The translations under genes and the position numbers were made by a program. From Methanolinea sp. SDB (lineage in GTDB: Archaea; Halobacteriota; Methanomicrobia; Methanomicrobiales; Methanospirillaceae), in contig LKUF01000369.1 in the NCBI GenBank assembly GCA_001412335.1, forward strand, positions 1-6,658: a stretch of 6,658 nucleotides of DNA, written 5' to 3'. Every line of letters starts with the position of its first letter. Position 1 is the stretch's first letter. Under the pieces are notes generated by a model. That model searched no databases, had not been told where the DNA came from, and was given only the letters and a program-made list of their open reading frames with translations. Shown here in pieces: positions 1 to 5,544 of the stretch.

Positions 1-231
1 CGCGAGGAGATGGAACACCTGTACCGCCATATCGACAGCTATCTCGACCTGATAAACCATCCCGGGTTCAAGAGGCAGAATACCATGCTGATGATCCGGC
101 GGATCCTCGGGAGAGCGAGGCTGACCGCCCGCGAGGCAAGCACCCTGCACGGCCTGATGCGGAGGTCGGAGTGGCACATAGACCCGGAGAGATCTGCTCG
201 TGGTGGTGCGGGCCCGGATGAAGACGACTGA
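1..231 (+). CDS. TrmJ-like tRNA (cytidine/uridine-32) 2'-O-methyltransferase, C-terminal part
   Basis: This is the 3' end of a gene whose frame is open to the left window edge; an internal ATG lies at base 10. The visible protein matches the C-terminal helical region of the TrmJ/TrmH group 1 SPOUT methyltransferases. It starts MEHLYRHID, has a HPGFKRQN stretch and then an MLMIRRILGRARLTAREA segment, and ends in STLHGLMRR. The same order (MExxYxHL, then an L-R-R-x-x-x-R-A-R stretch, then L-x-G-I) occurs in bacterial TrmJ. Known members methylate the 2'-OH of nucleotide 32 in the tRNA anticodon loop using S-adenosylmethionine. The SAM-binding knot would lie upstream of the window, so activity and substrate cannot be judged here. 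After the conserved part comes an acidic, glycine-rich tail of about 20 residues. The family call rests on the C-terminal pattern alone; the exact target (Cm32 only, or also Um32) is unknown. Confidence 0.72.
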   Translation, partial: REEMEHLYRHIDSYLDLINHPGFKRQNTMLMIRRILGRARLTAREASTLHGLMRRSEWHIDPERSARGGAGPDEDD

Positions 232-308
232 AAACAAAAAATCCCCTGGTACATCAGGTCGACAGACTCCCCGGGGGAAGTGATCTCCTTTCCTGCCCGG
301 TTCGCTGT

Positions 309-316
309 CTTTAACT
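309..316 (+). promoter_or_regulatory. Possible A-box for the Cache lipoprotein gene
   Basis: A CTTTAACT stretch is centred about 29 bases before the ATG at 342. That is the spacing expected for an archaeal TATA element giving a leaderless or nearly leaderless mRNA. A stronger-looking AT stretch (TATAATTATA, 329-338) lies only 4-13 bases before the ATG, too close to drive an mRNA containing that start. The assignment is therefore tentative. Confidence 0.35.
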
Positions 317-341
317 GTTGATTTGCCCTATAATTATACCC

Positions 342-1319
342 ATGATGAGACGGCAGGTACTTGTTTTATCTGGAATAATTCTTCTCATCGCGTTGCTCCT
401 CTCCTCCGGCTGCACGATAGGCGTGCCCGGGGAGAGAGCACGGGTCGAGATGACCCCGGAACAGCTTGTGGCTTTCGTGCAGGACGCCGCATACTATGCT
501 CGCGAGACCGGGCAGGCCGCGGCACTCGAGGAATTTTCAAAGAAGTCGGGTCTGTACTCGAAGGGTGATCTCTATATCTATGCATATGACTTCAACGGGA
601 CTCTGCTTGCTCATCCCTACGAGGCTGAACAGGTGGGGGGCGACCGGTCGGACTGGACCGACATTCGCGGCCTGCCGGTGATACGGATCGCCGAATACGC
701 CGCCTCGAACGGGGGAGGATACAGTGCCTACCTCTATCCCAGGCCGACAGGCGGGGTGATCGACGAGGACGCCCCTGATACCTATATTCCAAAGATCGGG
801 TATTCCTGCCCCGCCGGAACCGACTGGTGGATAGGGTCCGGAATCTACATAACCGACCTTGCCGGCGACGAACCGGGAGAGTACCCACCTGCGGTGGAAG
901 CGATGATCTCGCTCGTCGAGTCGGGGGTCGAATATGGCCGCTCGCATGGGGAAGACGAGGCATTCAGGGAGATATCGAACCGGACCGGGATCTTCGTGGA
1001 CGCGGAGGGGCATTACCTGTATGCCTATGATTACAATGGCACGCTCCTTGCGCACCCGTACCTGACCGAATCGATCGGAGAGTGCCTCATCGAGCGGGAG
1101 GACCCGTTCGGAATGAAGAATATCCGGGCACTCTCCGAAACCGCCGGATCGGGCGGCGGGTTCGTCGTATTCATCTGGCCGAATCCTGACAGGGACAACC
1201 GGCTTGAACAGAAGATCGGCTATGTCCTGCCCGTCGACGGGAGATGGTGGGTCGGATCAGGAGTCTACCTGAGCGAGATCACCGGGGTTGACACATCTCT
1301 TCCCGCACTTCCACAATAA
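342..1319 (+). CDS. Lipoprotein with two tandem Cache sensor domains
   Basis: The 325-residue product is a probable membrane-anchored extracellular sensor or ligand-binding lipoprotein. Residues 3-23 form a basic start plus a long hydrophobic run ending in SSG, followed by Cys24: a lipobox-like signal. Two homologous domains follow, about 38-173 and 183-313. Each has an N-terminal helix, a Y-x-Y-A-Y-D-(F/Y)-N-G-T-L-L-A-H-P-Y strand (78-93 and 225-240), a GGG-(Y/F) turn before a Y/W-P strand (124-133 and 271-280), and a K-I-G-Y ... W-W-(I/V)-G-S-G-(I/V)-Y ending (151-169 and 291-309). These are hallmarks of Cache_2-type domains that usually sit in front of kinases or methyl-accepting chemotaxis proteins. 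No transmembrane output, HAMP or kinase domain follows, so this is a stand-alone binding unit. It may present ligand to a separate transducer (inference). The ATG at 342 is preferred to an upstream in-frame TTG at 318, because it starts the signal peptide correctly; the next codon (345) is also ATG. The ligand is unknown. Confidence 0.88.
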   Translation: MMRRQVLVLSGIILLIALLLSSGCTIGVPGERARVEMTPEQLVAFVQDAAYYARETGQAAALEEFSKKSGLYSKGDLYIYAYDFNGTLLAHPYEAEQVGGDRSDWTDIRGLPVIRIAEYAASNGGGYSAYLYPRPTGGVIDEDAPDTYIPKIGYSCPAGTDWWIGSGIYITDLAGDEPGEYPPAVEAMISLVESGVEYGRSHGEDEAFREISNRTGIFVDAEGHYLYAYDYNGTLLAHPYLTESIGECLIEREDPFGMKNIRALSETAGSGGGFVVFIWPNPDRDNRLEQKIGYVLPVDGRWWVGSGVYLSEITGVDTSLPALPQ

Positions 1320-1324
1320 CCCGC

Positions 1325-1330
1325 TTTTTT
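1325..1330 (+). terminator. T-tract terminator after the Cache lipoprotein gene
   Basis: Six consecutive T residues begin five bases after the TAA stop, in an otherwise G+C-rich gap. Archaeal RNA polymerase commonly terminates at oligo-T tracts without a hairpin. I see no clear stem before it. Confidence 0.45.
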
Positions 1331-1361
1331 CCCGGTCCCAAAGGCAGATACCTGATGACCT

Positions 1362-1370
1362 CTTAAAAAG
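1362..1370 (+). promoter_or_regulatory. Archaeal A-box promoter of the YkgJ-type gene
   Basis: CTTAAAAAG is centred about 23 bases before the GTG start at 1389. TATA elements set the transcription start roughly 22-27 bases downstream, so the mRNA should begin at or within a few bases of the start codon. That fits the absence of a Shine-Dalgarno sequence. Confidence 0.6.
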
Positions 1371-1381
1371 GTTAGAGATCC

Positions 1382-1398
1382 ATCACCGGTGATCACCG
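1382..1398 (+). promoter_or_regulatory. Overlapping palindromes over the transcription/translation start
   Basis: ATCACCGGTGAT (1382-1393) and GGTGATCACC (1388-1397) are both perfect palindromes and overlap. Seen differently, ATCACCG occurs twice in direct orientation (1382-1388 and 1392-1398) with a 10-base period, one DNA helical turn. The site covers the predicted transcription start and the GTG start codon. This is the right place for a repressor to block initiation, but no regulator is identified. Confidence 0.35.
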
Positions 1399-2105
1399 TT
1401 CCAGAGATTCCCATTCGCTACCAGGTACAAGCCCTTGAGAGGGAGATAAATTCACTGCGTGCATACCCGGTGGAACGCCTGGCCTCGGTCATCCGGGACG
1501 TTGGTTTTTCGTGCACCTCCTGTGCCAAATGCTGCACACGTTCCTTCAATGGTCATGTCTTTCTGCTTGACCGTGATGTGGTCGTTGCACGGTCCATCGA
1601 TCCCCGGGCCCTTGAGCCCGCCCCGGACCCGGAGTTCTGCGACCAGAACGGGACGTTTTATGTCTCAGGCTATGCAGTGCGGACACAAAACGACAGGGCC
1701 GGGTCGTGCTGGTTCCTCGAAGACGGCAGGTGCCGGATCTATGACAGGAGATTCTCGATCTGCAGGGTCTATCCCTACATGCTGCACCGTGAAGCCGGGA
1801 CGGACGGCAGGGTCGACTGGAGGCAGATCTCGGGCCTTGATCAACATGGCGAGTATCACCACGCGATTCCTGACGAGGAGTGCCTGGCTCTTGCCCGCCA
1901 GACAAAGGAGTATGAGTGCGCATTCCTCACCCACGAGATATTGTTCCTCAGGTTCATGGAGGAGTATTTCTCAAAAAATGGACTTTTCAACTCCAGAAAA
2001 GAGTATAAACGGCAGATACGGAGACTTTCAAAAGGAGGTTCTGCAACGGTGATGGTGTACCATGACGGTGCGCTGGAGCCGCACCAGGTGCAGGGAGGGG
2101 CCTGA
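1389..2105 (+). CDS. YkgJ-family CxxCxxCC cysteine-cluster protein
   Basis: A 238-residue soluble protein with the signature of the CxxCxxCC (YkgJ) family, whose members are predicted to bind zinc or an iron-sulfur cluster but mostly lack a defined biochemical role. The key cysteines are C42-x2-C45-x2-C48-C49, then C107, C115 (in CRIYDRR) and C125 (in ICRVYPYM). The last part is the usual C-x-I-Y-x-x-R-x-x-x-C-R-x-Y-P pattern. Additional cysteines (C84 and two near the C-terminal third) are less typical. An N-terminal helix of about 35 residues precedes the cluster. The C-terminal part is helical and basic, ending in a short weakly conserved tail. No signal peptide or membrane segment is seen. 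The GTG start is chosen because no in-frame ATG precedes the cysteines and it sits at the expected leaderless distance from the A-box. The gene is flanked by its own promoter and by an independent promoter for dcd. Confidence 0.85.
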   Translation: MITVPEIPIRYQVQALEREINSLRAYPVERLASVIRDVGFSCTSCAKCCTRSFNGHVFLLDRDVVVARSIDPRALEPAPDPEFCDQNGTFYVSGYAVRTQNDRAGSCWFLEDGRCRIYDRRFSICRVYPYMLHREAGTDGRVDWRQISGLDQHGEYHHAIPDEECLALARQTKEYECAFLTHEILFLRFMEEYFSKNGLFNSRKEYKRQIRRLSKGGSATVMVYHDGALEPHQVQGGA

Positions 2106-2157
2106 TACGAGTGCCTGCGACTCGCCGGCATTCCATCTGCAGGTTGTCGCCCGAAGT

Positions 2158-2166
2158 CCTATTATC
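2158..2166 (+). promoter_or_regulatory. A-box promoter of the dCTP deaminase gene
   Basis: CCTATTATC is centred 28 bases before the ATG at 2190, and there is no Shine-Dalgarno sequence in between. The mRNA is probably leaderless or has a leader of very few bases. The 84-base gap also holds a weak hairpin (CGAGT 2108-2112 with ACTCG 2120-2124) just after the preceding stop, without a T-tract. Confidence 0.5.
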
Positions 2167-2189
2167 GTACCGTCCCCATTAGTACCCTG

Positions 2190-2747
2190 ATGATCCTAGT
2201 CGACTGGCAGATACGGGACCGCATCGAGAGGGGATATATCATGGTCGACCCATTCGAGCCGGACCTCGTACAGCCCAATTCCCTTGATATCCGCCTGGGA
2301 GACCACTTCCTGTGGTACCTGGAAGGACAAGAGATCATAGATCCCTACCAGAGCAACACCATTTCTGAAAAGACCAGTGAGATGCATGCCGAATCAGTGG
2401 TATTACAGCCGGGCCAGTTCATGCTTGCCGAGACCCTGGAGGTGATCGGGCTTCCCGACAACATCGTTGCAAGCATCGAGGGCAAGAGCAGCATCGCCAG
2501 GCTTGGAGTCGAGCTGCACCAGACGGGGGGGTGGATTGACGCAGGGTTTCGGGGGTCCATCACGCTCGAGATGTGCAACGTGAACCAGAGACCGGTGAAG
2601 ATGTATGCAGGAATGCCGGTTGGCCAGCTCGTCTTCTATACCACGGAACGTGCAGAACAACCATACAACCTGAAGGCTGACGCCAAGTACATGGACCAGC
2701 GTCAGGCGACGCTCTCGCGCTATCATAAGAATCCCCGGAAGAGTTGA
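2190..2747 (+). CDS. dcd: dCTP deaminase (possibly bifunctional dCTP deaminase/dUTPase)
   Basis: The 185-residue protein belongs to the trimeric dUTPase/dCTP deaminase fold. It acts in the cytosol on dCTP, giving dUTP, or dUMP plus diphosphate if bifunctional, as the entry to thymidylate synthesis. The start (MILVDWQIRDRIERG), the PFEPDLVQPNSLDIRLG block (21-37), and EGKSSIARLG (97-106) are family signatures; the last is the phosphate-binding loop. Also present are HQTGGWIDAGFRG (110-122), LEM with the expected catalytic Glu127, and a C-terminal Y-x-D-Q block. Length is normal for the family. The T-G-G-W-I-D-A-G-F stretch and the EGKSS loop look more like the bifunctional enzymes of Methanocaldococcus and Mycobacterium than like E. 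coli Dcd, which has T-A-H-R-I-D-P-G-W. dUTP hydrolysis is therefore plausible but inferred. The gene has its own promoter, and the TGA stop is followed at once by an in-frame ATG. Confidence 0.93.
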   Translation: MILVDWQIRDRIERGYIMVDPFEPDLVQPNSLDIRLGDHFLWYLEGQEIIDPYQSNTISEKTSEMHAESVVLQPGQFMLAETLEVIGLPDNIVASIEGKSSIARLGVELHQTGGWIDAGFRGSITLEMCNVNQRPVKMYAGMPVGQLVFYTTERAEQPYNLKADAKYMDQRQATLSRYHKNPRKS

Positions 2748-2751
2748 ATGG

Positions 2752-2779
2752 ATATATACCGGATGAACGCACAATATAT
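2752..2779 (+). promoter_or_regulatory. Two TATA elements upstream of thrS
   Basis: ATATATA (2752-2758) and AATATAT (2773-2779) both precede thrS. The first predicts a start near 2780 and a leader of about 30 bases that would contain the Shine-Dalgarno sequence. The second predicts a start near 2801, inside the Shine-Dalgarno. The first is the more likely functional element. Confidence 0.5.
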
Positions 2780-2799
2780 GCGGATGATCCGATGGATAC

Positions 2800-2807
2800 G
2801 GAGATGA
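2800..2807 (+). promoter_or_regulatory. Shine-Dalgarno of thrS
   Basis: GGAGATGA ends three bases before the ATG at 2811 and matches the archaeal GGAGGTGA consensus except at one position. It supports that start, with the GGAG core seven bases away. It overlaps the TGA that closes the small upstream ORF. Confidence 0.6.
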
Positions 2808-2810
2808 ACA

Positions 2811-4640
2811 ATGCGACTTTTATTAATTCATTCTGATTTTATCGAATACGAAGCCAAGAAGAAGACCGGGATGGCCGAGGAGACCAGTATCCTGAAAGAC
2901 TCGGCCGAGGAGGCCCTGACCGTATTCTGTGCTGTGGAATCTGTGGACGAGGACGACCTTTCGGGAGTGGTCGGCCAGGCCGTTGCCGAGGTGAAAAAGA
3001 CTGCCGACCAGCTCTCCATCCAGAATATCGTTGTCTATCCCTATGCACACCTGTCAAGCGACCTCTCCGGGCCAGATGCCGCCGTGCGGGCATTAAAGGA
3101 GATGGAATCAGCTCTCGCAGGGGAAGGCTACGCCGTCAAGCGTGCCCCGTTCGGCTGGTACAAGGCGTTCCGCCTCTCATGCAAGGGCCACCCCTTGTCC
3201 GAGCTCTCCAAGACCATTGTCCCCTCGGAGGAAGGGGCAAAACCGGAGAAGAAGGTGGTCGAACACACCTTCTTTGTCCTGGCACCTGATGGCAGCGAGC
3301 ACGAGGTATCGGAATACATGGACGACTCGCCGTTCGGCTGCCTGGTCAGAAAGGAGATGGGCGAGGCAGGGTCAGGTGGAGGCGATCCGATCCACGTGGC
3401 ACTCATGAGGTCCAAGGAACTGGTGGACTACGAGCCGGTATCGGACGTGGGCCACCTCCGGTGGATGCCCAGGGGGAAACTGGTGCGTGACCTCCTGGCC
3501 GACTACGTGCTCGCGAAGGTGCTTGCCTATGGCGGAACACCGGTGGAGACGCCGGTCATGTACGACCTCGGCGACCGTGCCATCTTCGAGCATGCCGACA
3601 AGTTCGGTGAACGGCAATACCGGTTCAGGAGCGGTAACCGCAACATGATGCTCCGTTTCGCAGCATGTTTCGGGATGTTTTCCATCATGCGGGACATGCA
3701 TATATCGCCAAACACGCTTCCCATGAAGATGTACGAGCTCTCCACCTACTCGTTCCGGCATGAGCAGAAGGGCGAGGTCATCGGGCTCAAGCGACTCCGA
3801 GCCTTCACCATGCCCGATATGCACACCCTGTGCACCGACATGGATGAGGCCCTGCAATCGTTCGAGGAACAGCTTGCCATGGGCTGGGAGACGGGCAAGG
3901 ACTTTGGAACACACCTCGTGGGAGTCTTCCGGTGCACCAGTGACTTTTTTGACCAGCACAAGGACTGGGTGAAGAAGATCGTGGCCGATTCAGGGGTGCC
4001 GATGCTCATCGAGATCCTGTCGGACCGGGTGCATTACTGGATCGCAAAGGCCGATCTCGCCGCAATCGACGGCCAGGGAAGGCCCATCGAGAACCCCACG
4101 GTGCAGATCGATGTGGAGTCCTCGACACGATTCGACATCAAGTACCATAAAGACGGCAGGGAAGTCCACCCCCCCATACTGCACTGTTCACCCACGGGAA
4201 GCATTGAGCGGGTGATATGTGCGATACTCGAAAATACCGCGAACCAGGAGGTCCCGCACTTCCCCACATGGCTCTCGCCGACCCAGGTCAGGGTCATACC
4301 GGTGGCAGAACGCCACCTCGACTTTGCTGTGAAGATGTCAGGGATCTTCAATGCAGCACAGATTCGATGCGACCTCGATGACCGCGACGAGAGCGTCGGC
4401 AAGAAGGTCAGGGAGGCAGGCATGGACTGGGTTCCGTACGTGGTCGTTGTGGGCGACGAGGAACTCGAGGCGGGGACGCTCACCGTGACCATCAGGTCGA
4501 AATCAACCCCGAAAAAGCCATACAAGGAAAAATTCACCCCGAACGACCTCATATCGGTGATAAAAGAAGAGACAAAAGGTCTGCCAAAAAAGCCGCTCTA
4601 TACACCGGAAAAACTCTCCAGAAAAGCGAGATATATCTGA
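2811..4640 (+). CDS. thrS: Threonyl-tRNA synthetase, archaeal type with N-terminal editing domain
   Basis: This 609-residue class II aminoacyl-tRNA synthetase charges tRNA-Thr. Residues 1 to about 145 are the archaea-specific D-aminoacyl-tRNA deacylase-like editing domain, which removes mischarged serine. It begins MRLLLIHSDFIEYEAKKK and carries the APFGWYKAF motif with Lys118. The catalytic core spans about 200-480. Predicted zinc ligands are Cys286 (in LRFAACFG), His338 (in PDMHTLC) and His458 (in ILHCSPTG), as in other ThrRS. Motif 2 is FRHE (315-318) with the following GLKRLRAFTMPD loop, and motif 3 is GSIER (463-467) with its Arg467. The anticodon-binding HGTP domain covers about 485-585 (starting FPTWLSPTQVRVIPV), followed by a short basic tail. 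All essential residues that I can identify are present and length is normal for euryarchaeal ThrRS. The beginning of the gene is A+T-rich, which would keep the ribosome site unstructured. It has its own promoter and a strong terminator, so it is likely transcribed alone or as a read-through of dcd. Confidence 0.97.
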   Translation: MRLLLIHSDFIEYEAKKKTGMAEETSILKDSAEEALTVFCAVESVDEDDLSGVVGQAVAEVKKTADQLSIQNIVVYPYAHLSSDLSGPDAAVRALKEMESALAGEGYAVKRAPFGWYKAFRLSCKGHPLSELSKTIVPSEEGAKPEKKVVEHTFFVLAPDGSEHEVSEYMDDSPFGCLVRKEMGEAGSGGGDPIHVALMRSKELVDYEPVSDVGHLRWMPRGKLVRDLLADYVLAKVLAYGGTPVETPVMYDLGDRAIFEHADKFGERQYRFRSGNRNMMLRFAACFGMFSIMRDMHISPNTLPMKMYELSTYSFRHEQKGEVIGLKRLRAFTMPDMHTLCTDMDEALQSFEEQLAMGWETGKDFGTHLVGVFRCTSDFFDQHKDWVKKIVADSGVPMLIEILSDRVHYWIAKADLAAIDGQGRPIENPTVQIDVESSTRFDIKYHKDGREVHPPILHCSPTGSIERVICAILENTANQEVPHFPTWLSPTQVRVIPVAERHLDFAVKMSGIFNAAQIRCDLDDRDESVGKKVREAGMDWVPYVVVVGDEELEAGTLTVTIRSKSTPKKPYKEKFTPNDLISVIKEETKGLPKKPLYTPEKLSRKARYI

Positions 4641-4645
4641 ATTCC

Positions 4646-4681
4646 GGGATAGTTTTATCCCAATCTCCGCAATCATTTTTT
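4646..4681 (+). terminator. Hairpin plus T-tract terminator after thrS
   Basis: GGGATA (4646-4651) pairs with TATCCC (4656-4661) around a GTTT loop, starting five bases after the thrS stop. A run of six T residues follows at 4676-4681. The T-rich run lies about 26 bases before the next ATG, so it might also serve as a poor A-box for that gene. Confidence 0.65.
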
Positions 4682-4704
4682 CCTCGCCCTGTCTATACAC
4701 CACC

Positions 4705-5217
4705 ATGGATCTCTTCTCATATCTCTGGCCGTTCTTCTTCCCGGTCCTTGGAGCGTGCATCGCCCTCGGCCACATGCGATGGCGCCATGCCCGCGGTGTT
4801 CAGGCGCTCGAGATATTCCTGATGTGGCAGCTTGCCATAGGGCTTGGCGCAGGTCTTGCCTACGGCGGAATCGGACACTTGCTCTTTCCAGACCAGGTAG
4901 CAGAATCCATAGGCTGGCCAACCGGAAATCCCTTCCAGCGGGAAGTGGGGATGTGGGATCTCGCGCTCGGCATCGTCGGGCTTCTCTGCCTGAAATTCAG
5001 AACCATCGGTTTCTGGACCGCGACCGTCATCGGAACCGGCATATTCTATATCGGTGCAGGACTCGGTCATGTATACGAGATGGTGGTCTTTGGCAACTAT
5101 TCGCCAAACAATGCCGGACCGGTCATGTACATGGATCTCATCTACCCGCTCTTCCTTGCAGGCCTGCTCATTCTCTATTATACACGAAAAGAGCGGAGAC
5201 TGACGAGACACGAATGA
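4705..5217 (+). CDS. DUF6790-like integral membrane protein
   Basis: A 170-residue hydrophobic protein of unknown function. About five membrane segments can be seen, near residues 4-22, 36-58, 81-97, 101-123 and 141-159. They are followed by a charged cytoplasmic-looking tail (TRKERRLTRHE). Between segments 2 and 3 is a conserved-looking loop, VAESIGWPTGNPFQREVG (65-82). Another polar stretch, GHVYEMVVFGNYSPNNAGP (121-139), precedes the last segment. The IGWP-x-G-x-PFQ-x-E-V and NY-x-P-x-NAGP motifs are what I associate with the DUF6790 family, which has no assigned reaction. No cofactor site or transporter signature is recognised. The ATG at 4705 gives a sensible first membrane helix; there is no Shine-Dalgarno, and the promoter is not clear. 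It is isolated between a terminator and a long non-coding stretch, so context gives no functional clue. Confidence 0.8.
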   Translation: MDLFSYLWPFFFPVLGACIALGHMRWRHARGVQALEIFLMWQLAIGLGAGLAYGGIGHLLFPDQVAESIGWPTGNPFQREVGMWDLALGIVGLLCLKFRTIGFWTATVIGTGIFYIGAGLGHVYEMVVFGNYSPNNAGPVMYMDLIYPLFLAGLLILYYTRKERRLTRHE

Positions 5218-5225
5218 ACTGGATG

Positions 5226-5261
5226 GTCCGGATTGCAGGTGAATACCGGGACATAATTTTT
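5226..5261 (+). terminator. Hairpin plus T5 tract after the DUF6790-like gene
   Basis: GTCCGG (5226-5231) pairs with CCGGGAC (5246-5252) with one bulged G and a 14-base loop. Five T residues follow at 5257-5261. It begins nine bases after the stop. The loop contains most of the GATTGCAGGTGA repeat. Confidence 0.45.
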
Positions 5262-5340
5262 CCTTCCCTGCTCTCCGGACAGGGAGGCTCTCCCGGGAGT
5301 ATCCAGCAAAACATCCGGTCACCTGGAGACTCCGCAATCC
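5230..5340. repeat. Interrupted inverted repeat with GATTGC/AGGTGA blocks
   Basis: Left arm blocks GGATTGC (5230-5236), AGGTGA (5237-5242) and CCGG (5246-5249) are the reverse complements of right arm blocks GCAATCC (5334-5340), TCACCT (5319-5324) and CCGG (5315-5318), in mirrored order. The right arm carries a nine-base insert, GGAGACTCC (5325-5333), and the left arm a three-base ATA. In total 17 bases pair, enclosing about 65 bases with their own smaller hairpin. Confidence 0.5.
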
Positions 5341-5482
5341 ATGGCAGGTGGAATTGCAGGAGGATGGTGATGGCGGCGACGGCATTTTTGCGTGCCCGCT
5401 TCCCATCCCCGCACAGGGTACCTATCGGCCAGTTTTTCAGGCCACCGGCCGGGGACCGGATGCCCTGGCATGGTTCAGCCTG

Positions 5483-5496
5483 TCGCGATTTCGCGA
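5483..5496 (+). promoter_or_regulatory. Double TCGCGA element at the CBS promoter
   Basis: TCGCGA, itself a palindrome, occurs twice (5483-5488 and 5491-5496) with TT between. The second copy runs into the BRE/TATA element of the CBS gene. Position and symmetry suggest an operator. The hexamer also occurs inside genes (at 500 and in thrS) and at 6400, so on its own it is not rare. Confidence 0.35.
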
Positions 5497-5509
5497 AAAT
5501 ATATATATT
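5496..5509 (+). promoter_or_regulatory. TATA promoter of the CBS-domain gene
   Basis: A long alternating AT run (AAAATATATATATT) follows a G+C- and purine-containing BRE-like stretch. It is the best TATA element in the window. It predicts a transcription start near 5528 and a leader of about 25 bases that includes the Shine-Dalgarno. Confidence 0.7.
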
Positions 5510-5539
5510 CCTTTGAATAATACGGGCATTGTCCTGCGT

Positions 5540-5544
5540 GGAGG
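5540..5544 (+). promoter_or_regulatory. Shine-Dalgarno fixing the CBS-gene start
   Basis: GGAGG lies ten bases before the ATG at 5555 and downstream of the TATA box. It decides this start over the upstream in-frame ATG at 5348, which lies before the promoter. Confidence 0.65.

Larger units (their letters stand above)
2748..2807 (+). other. Tiny in-frame ORF filling the dcd-thrS gap
   Basis: The dcd stop (TGA 2745-2747) is followed directly by ATG, opening a 19-codon frame, MDIYRMNAQYMRMIRWIRR, that stops at TGA 2805-2807. That is three bases before the thrS ATG, and all three frames are the same. It has internal ATGs at 2763, 2778 and 2784. The one at 2778 lies 23 bases after the centre of a TATA element, so it could begin a leaderless 9-codon leader. 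The peptide is basic and has no Thr codons, so classic threonine attenuation is not supported. Translation is unproven. Confidence 0.2.

Noticed and set aside
242..278. Terminator hairpin after the TrmJ-like gene (TCCCC with GGGGA)
   Set aside because: The stem is five bases with a loop of more than 25 bases and no T-tract follows, so it is too weak to call.
318..341. TTG start of the lipoprotein at 318
   Set aside because: It adds eight residues before a complete lipoprotein signal and has no ribosome-binding site. ATG 342 gives the normal basic-then-hydrophobic signal.
5263..5360. CRISPR-like or tandem-repeat array in the intergenic region
   Set aside because: The repeated units are short, differ in orientation and are irregularly spaced. 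There is no repeat-spacer periodicity.
4717..5406. Minus-strand frame of about 229 codons
   Set aside because: It is a shadow of the membrane-protein gene, with no recognisable domain and no start signals.
4755..5516. Long + frame of about 253 codons overlapping the DUF6790-like gene
   Set aside because: It is very rich in Arg, Cys, His and Pro, as expected for an out-of-frame reading of G+C-rich DNA. The overlapping frame encodes a coherent membrane protein, and this one runs on through the CBS TATA box.
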